Shown: positions 7,973 through 16,952 of the stretch, in pieces | How positions within the stretch are numbered: position 1 is the first letter of the stretch | Layout: each line of letters opens with the position of its first letter | NCBI RefSeq assembly: GCF_010548375.1 | Contig: NZ_JAAGLY010000003.1 | Location: 682,001 to 746,000, forward strand | Length of the DNA: 64,000 bases | Direction of reading: 5' to 3' | Origin: Streptomyces sp. SID13726 | Lineage (GTDB): Bacteria; Actinomycetota; Actinomycetes; Streptomycetales; Streptomycetaceae | Position numbers and translations under genes: made by a program | The notes under the pieces: model-generated | What the model was told of the DNA's origin: nothing | The model's input: the letters and a program-made list of their open reading frames with translations, nothing else | The model's database searches: none

Positions 7973-8070
7973 GGTCTTCGCGGACGGATCTTCGGCGACG
8001 GGCGTTCACGGACGGGTCTGCACGGACGGGCCTTCGGGGACAGGTCTTCGAGGACAGGCCTTCGGGGTCG
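7973..8070. repeat. Seven-copy 14-bp tandem repeat between wbl and VOC genes
   Basis: Seven uninterrupted 14-base units start at 7973, 7987, 8001, 8015, 8029, 8043 and 8057. The consensus is GGYCTTCGSGGACR. Unit length is not a multiple of three and no gene model uses the stretch, so it is not a protein repeat. It fills most of the divergent intergenic region upstream of the WhiB-like gene. It may be a multi-site operator for one or both genes or a slippage-prone minisatellite. Copies differ by 1-4 bases, so it is not a recent expansion. Confidence 0.85.
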
Positions 8071-8145
8071 TTCTGGCGGCGATTGTCAGTGGGCGGTGCA
8101 AGACTCGGCAGTGCAGGCAACGGGACCCTTCAGAGGAGGGCGAAG

Positions 8146-8937
8146 ATGCTCACCACCCGTTATGTCACCGGCGCTCCGAACTGGCTCGACCTCGGCACCC
8201 CCGACATCGACGGCGCCACTTCCTTCTACGGCGGACTGTTCGGCTGGGAGTTCCGGCCGGGCCCGCCCGAAGCCGGCGGTTACGGCTTCTTCCAGCTCGC
8301 CGGCCGGACCGCGGCGGGCGGTATGCAGACCACACCGGAGCAGGGTCCGCCGTCCTGGACCGTGTACTTCCAGACCCCGGACGCGGACGCCACCGCGAAG
8401 GCGGCGGAGCAGGCGCACGGCGCGGTGCTGATGCAGCCCATGGACGTGATGGACCAGGGCCGCATGGCGATCCTCGCCGACAAGGCGGGTGTCTCCTTCG
8501 GCATCTGGCAGCCCGGGCGGAACAAGGGGCTCGACGTCACCCAGGAGCCGGGCTCGCTGTGCTGGGTCGAGCTCTACACCGCCGACCTGCCGATGGCCGC
8601 GTACTTCTACCGCGCGGCGCTCGGCCTGGAGACCTACGGCGTCGAATTCCCCGGCGGCACGTATACGACCGTGCTGCCGGACGGACAGAGCGAGGACGGC
8701 ATGTTCGGCGGGATCGTGCCGCTCGCCGACGATCCGCTGGAGGCGGAGGCCGGGGCGTACTGGATGCCGTACTTCGAGGTCACCAACACGGACGCGGCGG
8801 TCGCGAAGGCGCGGGAGCTGGGCGGCGCGGTACGGCTGCCGGCGACCGATGTGCCGGGGGTCGGCCGGATCGCCAAGCTCGCCGACCCGTACGGCGCGCG
8901 CTTCGCGGTGATCAAGAGCGAGCCGCAGTGGCAGTGA
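8146..8937 (+). CDS. Two-domain VOC (glyoxalase-fold) protein
   Basis: A 263-residue protein with two vicinal-oxygen-chelate domains. The first begins NWLDLGTPDIDGATSFYGGLFGW (about residues 10-32) and ends SFGIWQPG (about 122). The second begins CWVELYTADLPMAAYFYRAAL (about 138-158) and ends ARFAVIKSEP. It resembles the CFP30/27-kDa-antigen group often called hydroxylase in Streptomyces; no reaction is proven for these. The ATG at 8146 has AGAGGAGG 6-7 bases upstream. Expression may share the repeat-rich control region with the divergent wbl gene. Confidence 0.85.
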   Translation: MLTTRYVTGAPNWLDLGTPDIDGATSFYGGLFGWEFRPGPPEAGGYGFFQLAGRTAAGGMQTTPEQGPPSWTVYFQTPDADATAKAAEQAHGAVLMQPMDVMDQGRMAILADKAGVSFGIWQPGRNKGLDVTQEPGSLCWVELYTADLPMAAYFYRAALGLETYGVEFPGGTYTTVLPDGQSEDGMFGGIVPLADDPLEAEAGAYWMPYFEVTNTDAAVAKARELGGAVRLPATDVPGVGRIAKLADPYGARFAVIKSEPQWQ

Positions 8938-8974
8938 CAGGGGCGGGGACAGTGACAGGGCCGGGGGCGGGAGG

Positions 8975-10009
8975 TCACGCAGAGGCGCGGCGGACCAGAG
9001 TGGTCGGCAGGACGACACCGGCAGGTGCGTCCCCTCCGCCCCTCCCGCTCCTTCCGTCGAGGTCCCGCAGGAGGAGGCGGGCCATCAACCGGCCCATCTC
9101 CTCGATGTCCTGACGGACCGTCGTCAGCGGCGGGTCGGTCTGTTCGGCGACCGGCAGCATGTCGTCGAAGCCGATCACCGCCACGTCCTCGGGCACCCGG
9201 CGCCCGTGCTCGCGCAGTACGCGCAGGGCGCCGGAGGCGGTGAGGTCGTTGGCGGCGAACACCGCGTCCACGTCGGGGCACCGGTCGAGGAGTTCCCGCA
9301 TCGCCCGCTCCCCTCCGGCGGGGGTGAAGTCGCCCCGCACGACGAGTTCCGGGGCGGCGTCGCCCATGACGTCCCGGTAGCCCTCGAGCCGGTCCGCCGC
9401 GGAGGTCTGGTCGAGGGCGCCGGTGATGTGGGCGACACGGGTGCGGCCGAGGTCCACGAGATGCCGTACGGCCTCCCGGGCGCCGCCGCGGTTGTCGCTG
9501 TCGACGTACACGACATCCCGGCTGCCCTCGCTCCAGCCGGGCCTCCCGCCGAACACCGTGGGGACACCGGCCCGTTGGATCAGGCCGGGCAGCGGATCGT
9601 CGAGGTGCAGCGAGAAGACCAGGGCGCCGTCGACATGCCCTCCGGCCAGATACCGGCCCACTCGGGCGTGATCGTCCCGCCCCTCGGTGAGCAGCAGTAC
9701 GAGCTGGTTGTCGTGTGCCGTCAACTCCTTGCTGATGCCTCGGAGTTGCAGTGCGAAGAAGGGGTCGGCGAAGACCCGGGTCTCCGGCTCGGCGACGACC
9801 ACGGCGACCGCGCCGTGCCGCCGGGTCACCAGGCTGCGAGCGGCCTGATTGGGCACGTACCCGAGCTCGTCGACAGCCCTGCGCACCCGCTCCACCAGCG
9901 GCTCCCGCACCCCGTCCCCGCCGTTCACCACCCTCGAGACGGTCGCCCTCGAAACACCGGCCCGGGCCGCCACGGCCTCCAGAGTGGGACGCGGCGCTGT
10001 GTCGGTCAC
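8975..10009 (-). CDS. LacI-family transcriptional regulator
   Basis: A 344-residue repressor. The N-terminal helix-turn-helix reads TLEAVAARAGVSRATVSRVVN with the hinge helix VPNQAARSLVTRR near residue 55. The rest is a periplasmic-binding-protein-like sensor fold (ADPFFALQLRGI, GHVDGALVFS, FAANDLTASGAL, DVAVIGFDD). Such regulators usually respond to sugars. Immediately upstream are two identical palindromes typical of LacI operators, so it is probably autoregulated. The next gene upstream on the same strand is an ornithine-cyclodeaminase-like gene, not a sugar gene, so the target is unclear. Confidence 0.9.
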   Translation of the reverse strand: MTDTAPRPTLEAVAARAGVSRATVSRVVNGGDGVREPLVERVRRAVDELGYVPNQAARSLVTRRHGAVAVVVAEPETRVFADPFFALQLRGISKELTAHDNQLVLLLTEGRDDHARVGRYLAGGHVDGALVFSLHLDDPLPGLIQRAGVPTVFGGRPGWSEGSRDVVYVDSDNRGGAREAVRHLVDLGRTRVAHITGALDQTSAADRLEGYRDVMGDAAPELVVRGDFTPAGGERAMRELLDRCPDVDAVFAANDLTASGALRVLREHGRRVPEDVAVIGFDDMLPVAEQTDPPLTTVRQDIEEMGRLMARLLLRDLDGRSGRGGGDAPAGVVLPTTLVRRASA

Positions 10010-10066
10010 TTCGGGGCTCCTCGTCGGCGGGGTGCGGATCAGGATAACGCCGGGTCGGGGGTGTTG

Positions 10067-10104
10067 TGAGAGCGCTCTCGCCGGGTGAGAGCGCTCTCGC
10101 CGGG
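10067..10104. promoter_or_regulatory. Two tandem LacI-type operators
   Basis: The perfect 12-base palindrome GAGAGCGCTCTC occurs at 10068-10079 and 10087-10098. Each is part of a 19-base direct repeat, TGAGAGCGCTCTCGCCGGG (10067-10085 and 10086-10104). The central CG and flanking T/G match the LacI-family style of operator. The pair lies 58-90 bases upstream of the LacI gene and just after the cyclodeaminase-like gene, favouring autoregulation. Confidence 0.8.
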
Positions 10105-10135
10105 TCCTGGAGGAAGCGGCGCCGGAGCGGCCTGC

Positions 10136-11050
10136 TCAGGCCAGCAGGTCCACGCGCCGGCCCACCCCCTCCCGCTCGGCCCGTTCGTACGCCGTCCAGG
10201 CGAGAGCGAGGTCCTGCCAGGGCAGGCCCACGGGTGAGTACACCGTGCGGTCGGTGTCCCGGGTACGGCCCGGGTGTTCACCCCGCAGCACCTCGGCCAA
10301 GGTGGTGTCGGCGGGGGTCGGCAAACCCGCGCTCGCGGCGAGTTCGCGGTCGTCGACCACCAGCAGGGCCGATTCCAGGAGATCGGCGGCCAGTTCGGCC
10401 TTGCCCGGTTCGTCCACGCCCAGGCTCGTGAAGTGTTGGCCCGGGCGCGTGTCCGCCAGGCTCAGCAGGGGCTGTCGCGACCAGGTCGCCGCCAGCACGA
10501 TGTCGGCGGCCCCGGCGATCTCCGGCGCGGACGCCAGGACCTGGCCGCCATGCCGTGCGGCGAACTCGACGGCACGGTCGGGGGACGTGTCGTGGACGAA
10601 CAGGCCGCCGCGGGGTCGTAGGGCCGCGAGTCCCCGTAGCGTCAGTTCGGCCTGCGCCCCGGCGCCGATCACCCCCACCACCGAGCCGGGGCCGGCGAGC
10701 AGATGTGTGCCGAGTGCCGCCGCGAGCCCCGTCCGCCACGCCGTGACCGTCGCCGAGTCCAGCAGGGCGAGCAGCTCTCCGTCGGCGCCGCTGTGCAGAC
10801 AGATCACCCCGCGCAGGGCGGGCCGGGCAGCCGGGCACTTGGCGTTGGCCTTGACCGTGTAGGCCGGGACGCCGGGCAGCAGGCCGGGCATGAGCACGGT
10901 GGCCGTGCCCGGGAACGGCAGGTCGGTGCGCACCCGTCGGCCCGTCCGGGACACGGCGTCGGCGTGCCGGAAGCCGTCCCGGAGGATGTCGAGACAGGCC
11001 GCCGGCTCCAGTACCGACTCCAGATCACCGCGGGTGAGGAGAAGAGTCAC
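10136..11050 (-). CDS. Ornithine cyclodeaminase / mu-crystallin family protein
   Basis: A 304-residue NAD(P)-dependent enzyme of the OCD/mu-crystallin family. The Rossmann motif is GVIGAGAQAE near residue 127. Family segments VKANAKCPAARPALRGVICLHSG and DSATVTAWRTGLAAAL are present. Family members deaminate or reduce ornithine, lysine, ketimines or alanine, so the substrate cannot be named. The start follows the laccase stop by 14 bases on the same strand, so it is probably cotranscribed with the laccase. It is followed by the LacI operators and the LacI gene. Confidence 0.85.
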   Translation of the reverse strand: MTLLLTRGDLESVLEPAACLDILRDGFRHADAVSRTGRRVRTDLPFPGTATVLMPGLLPGVPAYTVKANAKCPAARPALRGVICLHSGADGELLALLDSATVTAWRTGLAAALGTHLLAGPGSVVGVIGAGAQAELTLRGLAALRPRGGLFVHDTSPDRAVEFAARHGGQVLASAPEIAGAADIVLAATWSRQPLLSLADTRPGQHFTSLGVDEPGKAELAADLLESALLVVDDRELAASAGLPTPADTTLAEVLRGEHPGRTRDTDRTVYSPVGLPWQDLALAWTAYERAEREGVGRRVDLLA

Positions 11051-11064
11051 CCGCCCATGATTCC

Positions 11065-12045
11065 TCAGTGCTGGTGCTGCACCGTGTGCCCGGCGTGCTC
11101 ATGCGGCTCATACCCAGGAATCGTGCCGTCCGTCTTCTTCACCAGGAACAGCCCCACCATCCCCATGTCGGAGTGGCTCTGGACATGGCAGTGGTACATC
11201 CACGCGCCCGCTCCCACCCCCTCCCCCGCGATCACCTGGAAGCCGAAGGAGTCCGCCGGGCCCACGATCTTGTTGTCGATGACCTGGCTCGGGTCGTCGG
11301 GGCCGGTGAGCATGCCGGTGCGGTTGTCCGCCCAGCGGTGACCGTGCATGTGGAAGGTGTGGTAGTACTCGCCGTGCGTGATCATCACGAACTCGACCCG
11401 ATCACCCACCGTGGCCTCGAAGTCGGGCCCGGAGTGCGGCGGCTTGTTGTTGATGAGCATGTCGTTGAAGACGATGGTGTGGGTCGCGTCCGGGAGCACG
11501 TCGCCCTTGCGGCGGACGATCACCGGGCCGTAAAGGCCCTTGCGGATACCGGTCGTTCCGTGTTCCGTGCCGACCACGTGGTCGTGGTAGTGCCAGTAGC
11601 CCGCGCTGCCCGACCGCCAGGTCCCGTCGCCGCGCCGGCCGGGCACATGCGTGCGCCAGGTGTAGGTGCGGGTACCGCCGGGCTCTACGTCGCTCTTGTT
11701 CAACTTCGTGCCGTCGCTGGAGACTTCATAGTCGAGGCCGTGGACGTGCAGGCTCGCCCTGACGTCCATGGTGTTCTCGAACTCGATGTGCAGGGTGTCG
11801 CCCTCGTTGAGCTCGATGAGCGGCCCGGGGATCGTCGCCTTGCCTTTCTCGAAGCCGTAGCCCATCTGCCCGTCGGCGAGCTTCTCGGCGTAGAGCTTGA
11901 TGCGTCTGACCTCACCGCCGGGCGGAGCGATCTGTGCCGGACCCGGGTCGCTCCGGGCCTCCGGCGCCATGGACAACGATGTCGCGACGGCCGCGCCGCC
12001 GAGCAGCACGCGTCGGTTGAAGCCTCGTCTGTCGAGTCCGTCCAT
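11065..12045 (-). CDS. Two-domain small laccase, Tat-exported
   Basis: A 326-residue multicopper oxidase of the two-domain SLAC/EpoA type, active as a secreted trimer. The N-terminus has a Tat motif ([12 protein letters not shown]) before a hydrophobic stretch. Copper motifs are complete: HVHGLD (about 102), HYHDHVVG (about 153), [10 protein letters not shown] (about 230) and the type 1 site [14 protein letters not shown] (about 284-298). It oxidizes phenols and reduces O2 to water. The length is far shorter than three-domain laccases. It is divergent from the sugar-dehydrogenase module and upstream of the cyclodeaminase-like gene. Confidence 0.95.
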   Translation of the reverse strand: MDGLDRRGFNRRVLLGGAAVATSLSMAPEARSDPGPAQIAPPGGEVRRIKLYAEKLADGQMGYGFEKGKATIPGPLIELNEGDTLHIEFENTMDVRASLHVHGLDYEVSSDGTKLNKSDVEPGGTRTYTWRTHVPGRRGDGTWRSGSAGYWHYHDHVVGTEHGTTGIRKGLYGPVIVRRKGDVLPDATHTIVFNDMLINNKPPHSGPDFEATVGDRVEFVMITHGEYYHTFHMHGHRWADNRTGMLTGPDDPSQVIDNKIVGPADSFGFQVIAGEGVGAGAWMYHCHVQSHSDMGMVGLFLVKKTDGTIPGYEPHEHAGHTVQHQH

Positions 12046-12084
12046 GCGGAACTCCCCACCCTGATACGGATATTGCGGAGACGT

Positions 12085-12103
12085 ACCTGTGATGAACCTG
12101 TGA
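12085..12103. promoter_or_regulatory. Direct repeat ACCTGTGA x2 in the laccase/dehydrogenase divergent region
   Basis: ACCTGTGA occurs at 12085-12092 and 12096-12103, one helical turn apart (11 bases), in the 189-base region between two divergent secreted redox genes. It lies 40-58 bases upstream of the laccase start. It is a candidate binding site for a shared regulator. Confidence 0.3.
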
Positions 12104-12234
12104 GACGGTACCGGGCCCGCAGCCGTTTATCCACACTCAGGACAAAGTTTGTGCGATCCCGGTCATAGGTATTGGCGGGTGAGGCAAAGGGGTCTAGCTT
12201 CCTTGGCGCTGTTGCTGTGACCGAGGAGGTGCCC

Positions 12235-14730
12235 ATGCACTTACGAGGGTTGAGCGCGAGAAGCGGAGGAAGCGCGAGAAGACGGGTGTGGACGGCCACC
12301 GTGACCGCGGGGGTCTTGGCCGCCGGGCTGATGTCCGGACCCGCGGCGGGCGCGCTGCCCGCTCCCGATCCGACCGCGACAACGATGTCCGTCAAGTCGC
12401 CACCGGGCGGCGGAGATGTGAGGGTGCTGGTCTTCTACGGGTCCGCGGCCGGCGGGGAGGAATCACCGGTCGTCAACGCCGGGATCGCCGCCGTCGAGAG
12501 GATCGGGCTGTCCGGCCCGGCGAACCAGCGGTTCGAGACCGAGGCCACCGACGACGCCAGGGTCTTCACCGACGAGCAGGCGCTGGGGAGTTACAACGCG
12601 ATCGTCTTCCTGACCGGCGGCGGCGATGTCCTCGATCCCGACCAGGAGGCCGGTCTGGAGGCGTACATGGAGGCGGGCGGCGGTTTCGTCGGCATCCATG
12701 ACGCGGCCCGCGCCGAGCCGTACTCCGACTGGTTCACAGGCCTCGTCGGGGCCCGCCCGGCCGCCTCCAGTCCAACGGCCGTACAGCGGGCCACCGTCGA
12801 GGTCGGCGACCGTCAGCATCCGGCGACCAAGGACCTGCCGGTGCAGTGGAAGCGCCCCGACCAGTGGTTCAACTGGACGAAGAACCCGTCCGGCGAGGTG
12901 CACACCGTGGCCCGGGTGCGCGAGTCGACCTACCAGCCCGGCGCCAGCGCCAACGGCTGGGACCACCCGGTGAGTTGGTGCCGGGACTACGACGGCGGCC
13001 GGTCCTTCTACACCGGTATGGGCGGCACGGCCTCCTCCTACGACGAGACCGACTTCCGCGCCCATCTGCGCGGCGCGCTGCTGTGGACCTCACGGCTGGT
13101 ACAGGCCGACTGCAAGGCGACGATCAACGGCAACTACCAGGCGGAGCGCCTCACCCAGCCCAACCAGGCGGGCCGGAACGACCAGATAGGCGAACCGCAC
13201 GGCCTGGTCACCGCGCCCGACGGGCGGGTCCTGTACATCGGCCGGGGCGGCGCCGACTCCTCCCAGCCGGTGGTGACCGACTGGAACAACCCGGACATCG
13301 GCAAGGGCAAGGGCGAGATCCACGTCTACGACCCGGCGACCAAGAAGGTCACCCTGGCGGGCGAGTTGACCGTCTTCGGCAACAAGGGCGGCGGCGACGA
13401 GCTGGTCAAGGTCGAGGAGGGGCTGCTCGGCATCGAGCTCGACCCGCGCTTCGAGGAGAACGGCTGGGTGTATCTGCACTACACCCCGCACTCTCGGCTC
13501 AACCGGGACACCCAGATGGCCGAGCGGCGGGTCTCCCGCTTCACGCTCGACCTCGCGACGAACAAGCTGGACCTGAACAGCGAGAAGGTGCTGCTCAAGT
13601 GGCCGGTGCAGGTGCACAGTTGCTGTCACGCGGGCGGCGGGATGTCCTGGGACTCCAAGGGCAACCTGTACATCGCGACCGGTGACAACAACTCCAGTGG
13701 CTTCAGCGGCGGTTACTCCGGCAACAACCCACAGCCGAACTACAAGGGCGTCTCCTTCGCGGACGCGCGCCGCACCGCGGGCAACACCAACAACCTCAAC
13801 GGCAAGATCCTGCGCATCCACCCGGAGGCCGACGGGACCTACACGCTGCCCGAGGGGAACCTGTTCACCGGCAAGGAGACCGCCGAGGGCGGTGGCAAGA
13901 CCCGTGGCGAGATCTATGTGATGGGCGTCAGGAACCCGGCGCGCATCTTCGTCGACAGGAAGACCGACGTCCTCTACGCCGGCTGGGTCGGCCCGGACGC
14001 CGGCTCGCCGTCGACGACCTGGGGCCCGGCCAAGTACGACACGTTCGCCGTCATCACCAAGGCGAGCAACCGGGGTTGGCCCTACTGCATGGGCAACAAG
14101 CAGCCCTACCGGGACCGCAACCTGCCCAACCCGGACCAGCCGCTCGGCTGGTACGACTGCGACCACCCGAAGAACGAGTCGCCCAACAACGACGGCCTGG
14201 TGAACCTCCCGCCGGTGACGGGCAACAACATCTGGTACTCGCCCCAGGGCGGCGCCCCGGACTACCCCAGGGACGCGAACGGCATCCCGTCCTACAAGCA
14301 GGCGGAGGCCAAGTACCTGCTGCCGTGGCTCAAGGGCGGCGGCCAGGCGGCGATGAACGGGCCGGTCTACCGCTACGACACCAGCAGCCCGAGCACGGCC
14401 AAGTGGCCCTCCTACTGGGACGGCAAGTGGTTCGTCGGCGACTTCTACGACGCCGACCAGCCGCGCAACGCGGTCATCACCGATCCCAAGACCCACGGCG
14501 ACGGCGGACTGCCCGTGCACTCCGAGTCGCTGAAGAAGATCGTGCCGATCGGCAACGACGGCATCAAGAACCTCATGGACTGGAAGTTCGGTCCGGACGG
14601 CGCGCTGTACGTCCTCGACTACGGGCGCGGCTTCTTCACCTCGGACGCCAAGTCGGCGCTGTGGCGGGTCACTTACAAGGGCGGCGGACCCACTCCGGCC
14701 GCCGGACAGCTGGCAAGGGGGGCGCAGTGA
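12235..14730 (+). CDS. Secreted ThuA-like domain fused to PQQ-type soluble sugar dehydrogenase
   Basis: An 831-residue exported protein. A signal peptide covers about residues 1-40. A ThuA-like domain covers about 60-285 (VLVFYGSA, NAIVFLTGGGDVLD, GGGFVGIHDAA, GWDHPVSWCRDY). A glucose/sorbosone dehydrogenase-type beta-propeller covers about 305-820 (GEPHGLVTAPDGRVLYIGRGG, EGLLGIELDPRF, CCHAGGGMSWDSKGNLYIATGDN, GVRNPARIF). ThuA proteins act in 3-keto-disaccharide catabolism, and the propeller type oxidizes sugars using PQQ. The ATG at 12235 has GAGGAGGT upstream. Codon 3 is TTA (12241-12243), rare in Streptomyces and read by the bldA tRNA, which suggests developmental control. The stop overlaps the next gene. 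Confidence 0.9.
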   Translation: MHLRGLSARSGGSARRRVWTATVTAGVLAAGLMSGPAAGALPAPDPTATTMSVKSPPGGGDVRVLVFYGSAAGGEESPVVNAGIAAVERIGLSGPANQRFETEATDDARVFTDEQALGSYNAIVFLTGGGDVLDPDQEAGLEAYMEAGGGFVGIHDAARAEPYSDWFTGLVGARPAASSPTAVQRATVEVGDRQHPATKDLPVQWKRPDQWFNWTKNPSGEVHTVARVRESTYQPGASANGWDHPVSWCRDYDGGRSFYTGMGGTASSYDETDFRAHLRGALLWTSRLVQADCKATINGNYQAERLTQPNQAGRNDQIGEPHGLVTAPDGRVLYIGRGGADSSQPVVTDWNNPDIGKGKGEIHVYDPATKKVTLAGELTVFGNKGGGDELVKVEEGLLGIELDPRFEENGWVYLHYTPHSRLNRDTQMAERRVSRFTLDLATNKLDLNSEKVLLKWPVQVHSCCHAGGGMSWDSKGNLYIATGDNNSSGFSGGYSGNNPQPNYKGVSFADARRTAGNTNNLNGKILRIHPEADGTYTLPEGNLFTGKETAEGGGKTRGEIYVMGVRNPARIFVDRKTDVLYAGWVGPDAGSPSTTWGPAKYDTFAVITKASNRGWPYCMGNKQPYRDRNLPNPDQPLGWYDCDHPKNESPNNDGLVNLPPVTGNNIWYSPQGGAPDYPRDANGIPSYKQAEAKYLLPWLKGGGQAAMNGPVYRYDTSSPSTAKWPSYWDGKWFVGDFYDADQPRNAVITDPKTHGDGGLPVHSESLKKIVPIGNDGIKNLMDWKFGPDGALYVLDYGRGFFTSDAKSALWRVTYKGGGPTPAAGQLARGAQ

Positions 14731-16937
14731 AACGCCGACTCACACGACAACGAAGAGCCCTGACCGTCCTGTTGGCCGCGCTGCTGATGATGCTCGGCCT
14801 CCAGTCGACCTCCTCGGCCCGCCCCGAAGCGGCCCCGGCCGCCGCGGCCCAGACACTCACCTGGACCGCCGGCGACGACATCACCAAGTACAACTCGGTG
14901 CCGACGACCGCCGTCGCGGGCACGGCCACGATCGTCTTCGAGAACAGCACGGCCACCGGCAACACCACCGGTATGCCGCACACGTTGACGTTCGTGACCA
15001 GCGACCCCGAGTTCAACGACGACGTCCAGCTCAACATCCTCGCCAACCCGAACGACGACATGGGCGGCCGCCACACCGCCGAGGTCACGCTCACCCCGGG
15101 CCGGTACTTCTACCACTGCACGATCCCGGGCCACGGCCAGATGCAGGGCATCCTCGTGGTGACCGAGGGCACCGGCGAGGACACCACCGCGCCCGCCACG
15201 GCGGCCCAGGTGACCGGCGCGCAGAACGCGCAGGGCCAGTACGTCGGTTCGGCGAGCGTGGCGGTCACGGCGACCGACGAGAGCGGCGGTTCCGGCGTCG
15301 ACCGGATCGAGTACGCGCTCGGGGACACGGGCGCCTGGCAGCCGTACACCGCGCCGGTCGTAGTCGACCAGGCAGGCGACCACGAGGTGCGCTACCGGGC
15401 CGTCGACAAGGCGGGCAACGTCGCCGCCGAGAAGAGCGTCCGGTTCACCGTCGTCCCGCCGCCCTCCGACGACGCCGTCCCGCCGGACACCTCGGCGACG
15501 GTGAGCGGCGAGCGGAATCCGGACGGCACGTACGTCGACATGGCCACGGTGACCGTGTCGGCCTCCGACACCGGCAGCGGGGTCAACACCATCGAGTACG
15601 CGGTGAACAGCGGGAGTTGGCAGCCGTACACCATGCCCGTGATGGTGCACCAGCTCGGCGACCACACCGTGCGCTACCGGGCGACCGACAAGGCGGGCAA
15701 CGTGGCCGCCGAGAAGAGCGTGCGGTTCACGGTGGTCGCGGCGCCGCCGCAGGACACCACCCCGCCGGTGACCGGCGTGACCGTGGACGGCACCCGCAAC
15801 TCCGACGGGGCGTACGTGGGCAACGCCAAGGTGACCGTGAGCGCCACGGACGAGGGTGGTTCGGGTGTCTCCGGTGTCGAGTACTCGATCGACGCCGGGC
15901 CCTATCTGGCGTACACCGCTCCGGTGGTCGTCGACCGGGCGGGCACCCACACCCTCGCGTACCGGGCGACGGACAAGGCGGGCAACACCGCGGCGGCGCG
16001 CACGGTGACCTTCACCGTAGTGTCCAGTCAGGTGCCGGCGCCCAACTGCGCCGAGTTGGACGAGCGGTTGACGGTGATCGTCGGCACGGTCGACTCCGGG
16101 GTGCCCAACCGGATCACCAACAGCCGGTGCCGGATCAACGAGTTGATCGAGGACGAGAAGGAGTGGACGTCCCACGCGCTGTTCCTCAAGCACGTGAAGA
16201 CCGTCCTCGACAAGCTCTTCCGGGAAGGTGTCATCGACGAGCGCGAGTACGACGCCATCGACGCGGCGGCCCGTGAGTCCGGGATCGGCAAGCCCGGACA
16301 GACCGACGGCTACCGCACGATCCTGGACGGCAGCGCGGCCTCCTTCGCCAAGTGGCAGCAGGTGGGCGGCGGTTCGTTCGCACCGAACGGCGACGGGACG
16401 ATCACCAGCGGCACCACGAGGCAAGGGCTCGGCATGCTCTGGTTCCCGGAGCGCAAGTACGGCGACTTCTCGCTCAAGCTCCAGTGGCGGGACGACGCCC
16501 CGGGCACCGGGAACGCCAACTCCGGTGTGTTCGTGCGGTTCCCGTGGGTCCACGACCACCCGGAGGAGTCCCGGCCCGAGTGGGTCGCCATCGAGTACGG
16601 CCACGAGGTGCAGGTGTTCGACCGGCCGGACGGCGACATGTACAAGACCGGGTCGGTCTACGGCTTCGACCGGGTGGGGCTCGCCGGTGCCGGCGTCACC
16701 CAGAAGGGCACGTGGAACGACTACGAGATCCGTGTGGTCGACCAGCACTACTCGGTCTACCGCAACGGCGTGCTGATCAACGAGTTCGACAACATCGGCG
16801 GCCAGGACTTCTACCCGCCCCGCTCGGACGACCCGGGCACGGACGGACGGCGGTTCGCCTCCGGCTACATCGGACTCCAGGTGCACAGCACGACGGACGT
16901 GGTGTCGTACCAGGACGTCAGGATCAAGGAGCTGTAG
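14727..16937 (+). CDS. Secreted cupredoxin - Ig-like repeats - DUF1080 (3-keto-disaccharide hydrolase-like) protein
   Basis: A 736-residue exported protein starting at GTG 14727, which overlaps the upstream TGA. After a signal peptide (about 1-45) comes a plastocyanin-like domain with type 1 copper ligands: His in MPHTLTF, then the Cys, His and Met of FYHCTIPGHGQMQG near residues 128-141. Three OmpL47/Ig-like repeats of about 95 residues follow (about 151-246, 248-340, 342-435), each ending HxxxYRAxDKAGN. A helical linker covers about 439-525. A DUF1080 domain fills the C-terminus (GMLWFPERKYGDFSLKLQW, NSGVFVRFPW, YIGLQVH). DUF1080 includes 3-keto-glycoside hydrolases. The copper domain could accept electrons from the upstream dehydrogenase. 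Confidence 0.88.
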   Translation: MKRRLTRQRRALTVLLAALLMMLGLQSTSSARPEAAPAAAAQTLTWTAGDDITKYNSVPTTAVAGTATIVFENSTATGNTTGMPHTLTFVTSDPEFNDDVQLNILANPNDDMGGRHTAEVTLTPGRYFYHCTIPGHGQMQGILVVTEGTGEDTTAPATAAQVTGAQNAQGQYVGSASVAVTATDESGGSGVDRIEYALGDTGAWQPYTAPVVVDQAGDHEVRYRAVDKAGNVAAEKSVRFTVVPPPSDDAVPPDTSATVSGERNPDGTYVDMATVTVSASDTGSGVNTIEYAVNSGSWQPYTMPVMVHQLGDHTVRYRATDKAGNVAAEKSVRFTVVAAPPQDTTPPVTGVTVDGTRNSDGAYVGNAKVTVSATDEGGSGVSGVEYSIDAGPYLAYTAPVVVDRAGTHTLAYRATDKAGNTAAARTVTFTVVSSQVPAPNCAELDERLTVIVGTVDSGVPNRITNSRCRINELIEDEKEWTSHALFLKHVKTVLDKLFREGVIDEREYDAIDAAARESGIGKPGQTDGYRTILDGSAASFAKWQQVGGGSFAPNGDGTITSGTTRQGLGMLWFPERKYGDFSLKLQWRDDAPGTGNANSGVFVRFPWVHDHPEESRPEWVAIEYGHEVQVFDRPDGDMYKTGSVYGFDRVGLAGAGVTQKGTWNDYEIRVVDQHYSVYRNGVLINEFDNIGGQDFYPPRSDDPGTDGRRFASGYIGLQVHSTTDVVSYQDVRIKEL

Positions 16938-16952
16938 AGAAGCCCCCAACCC

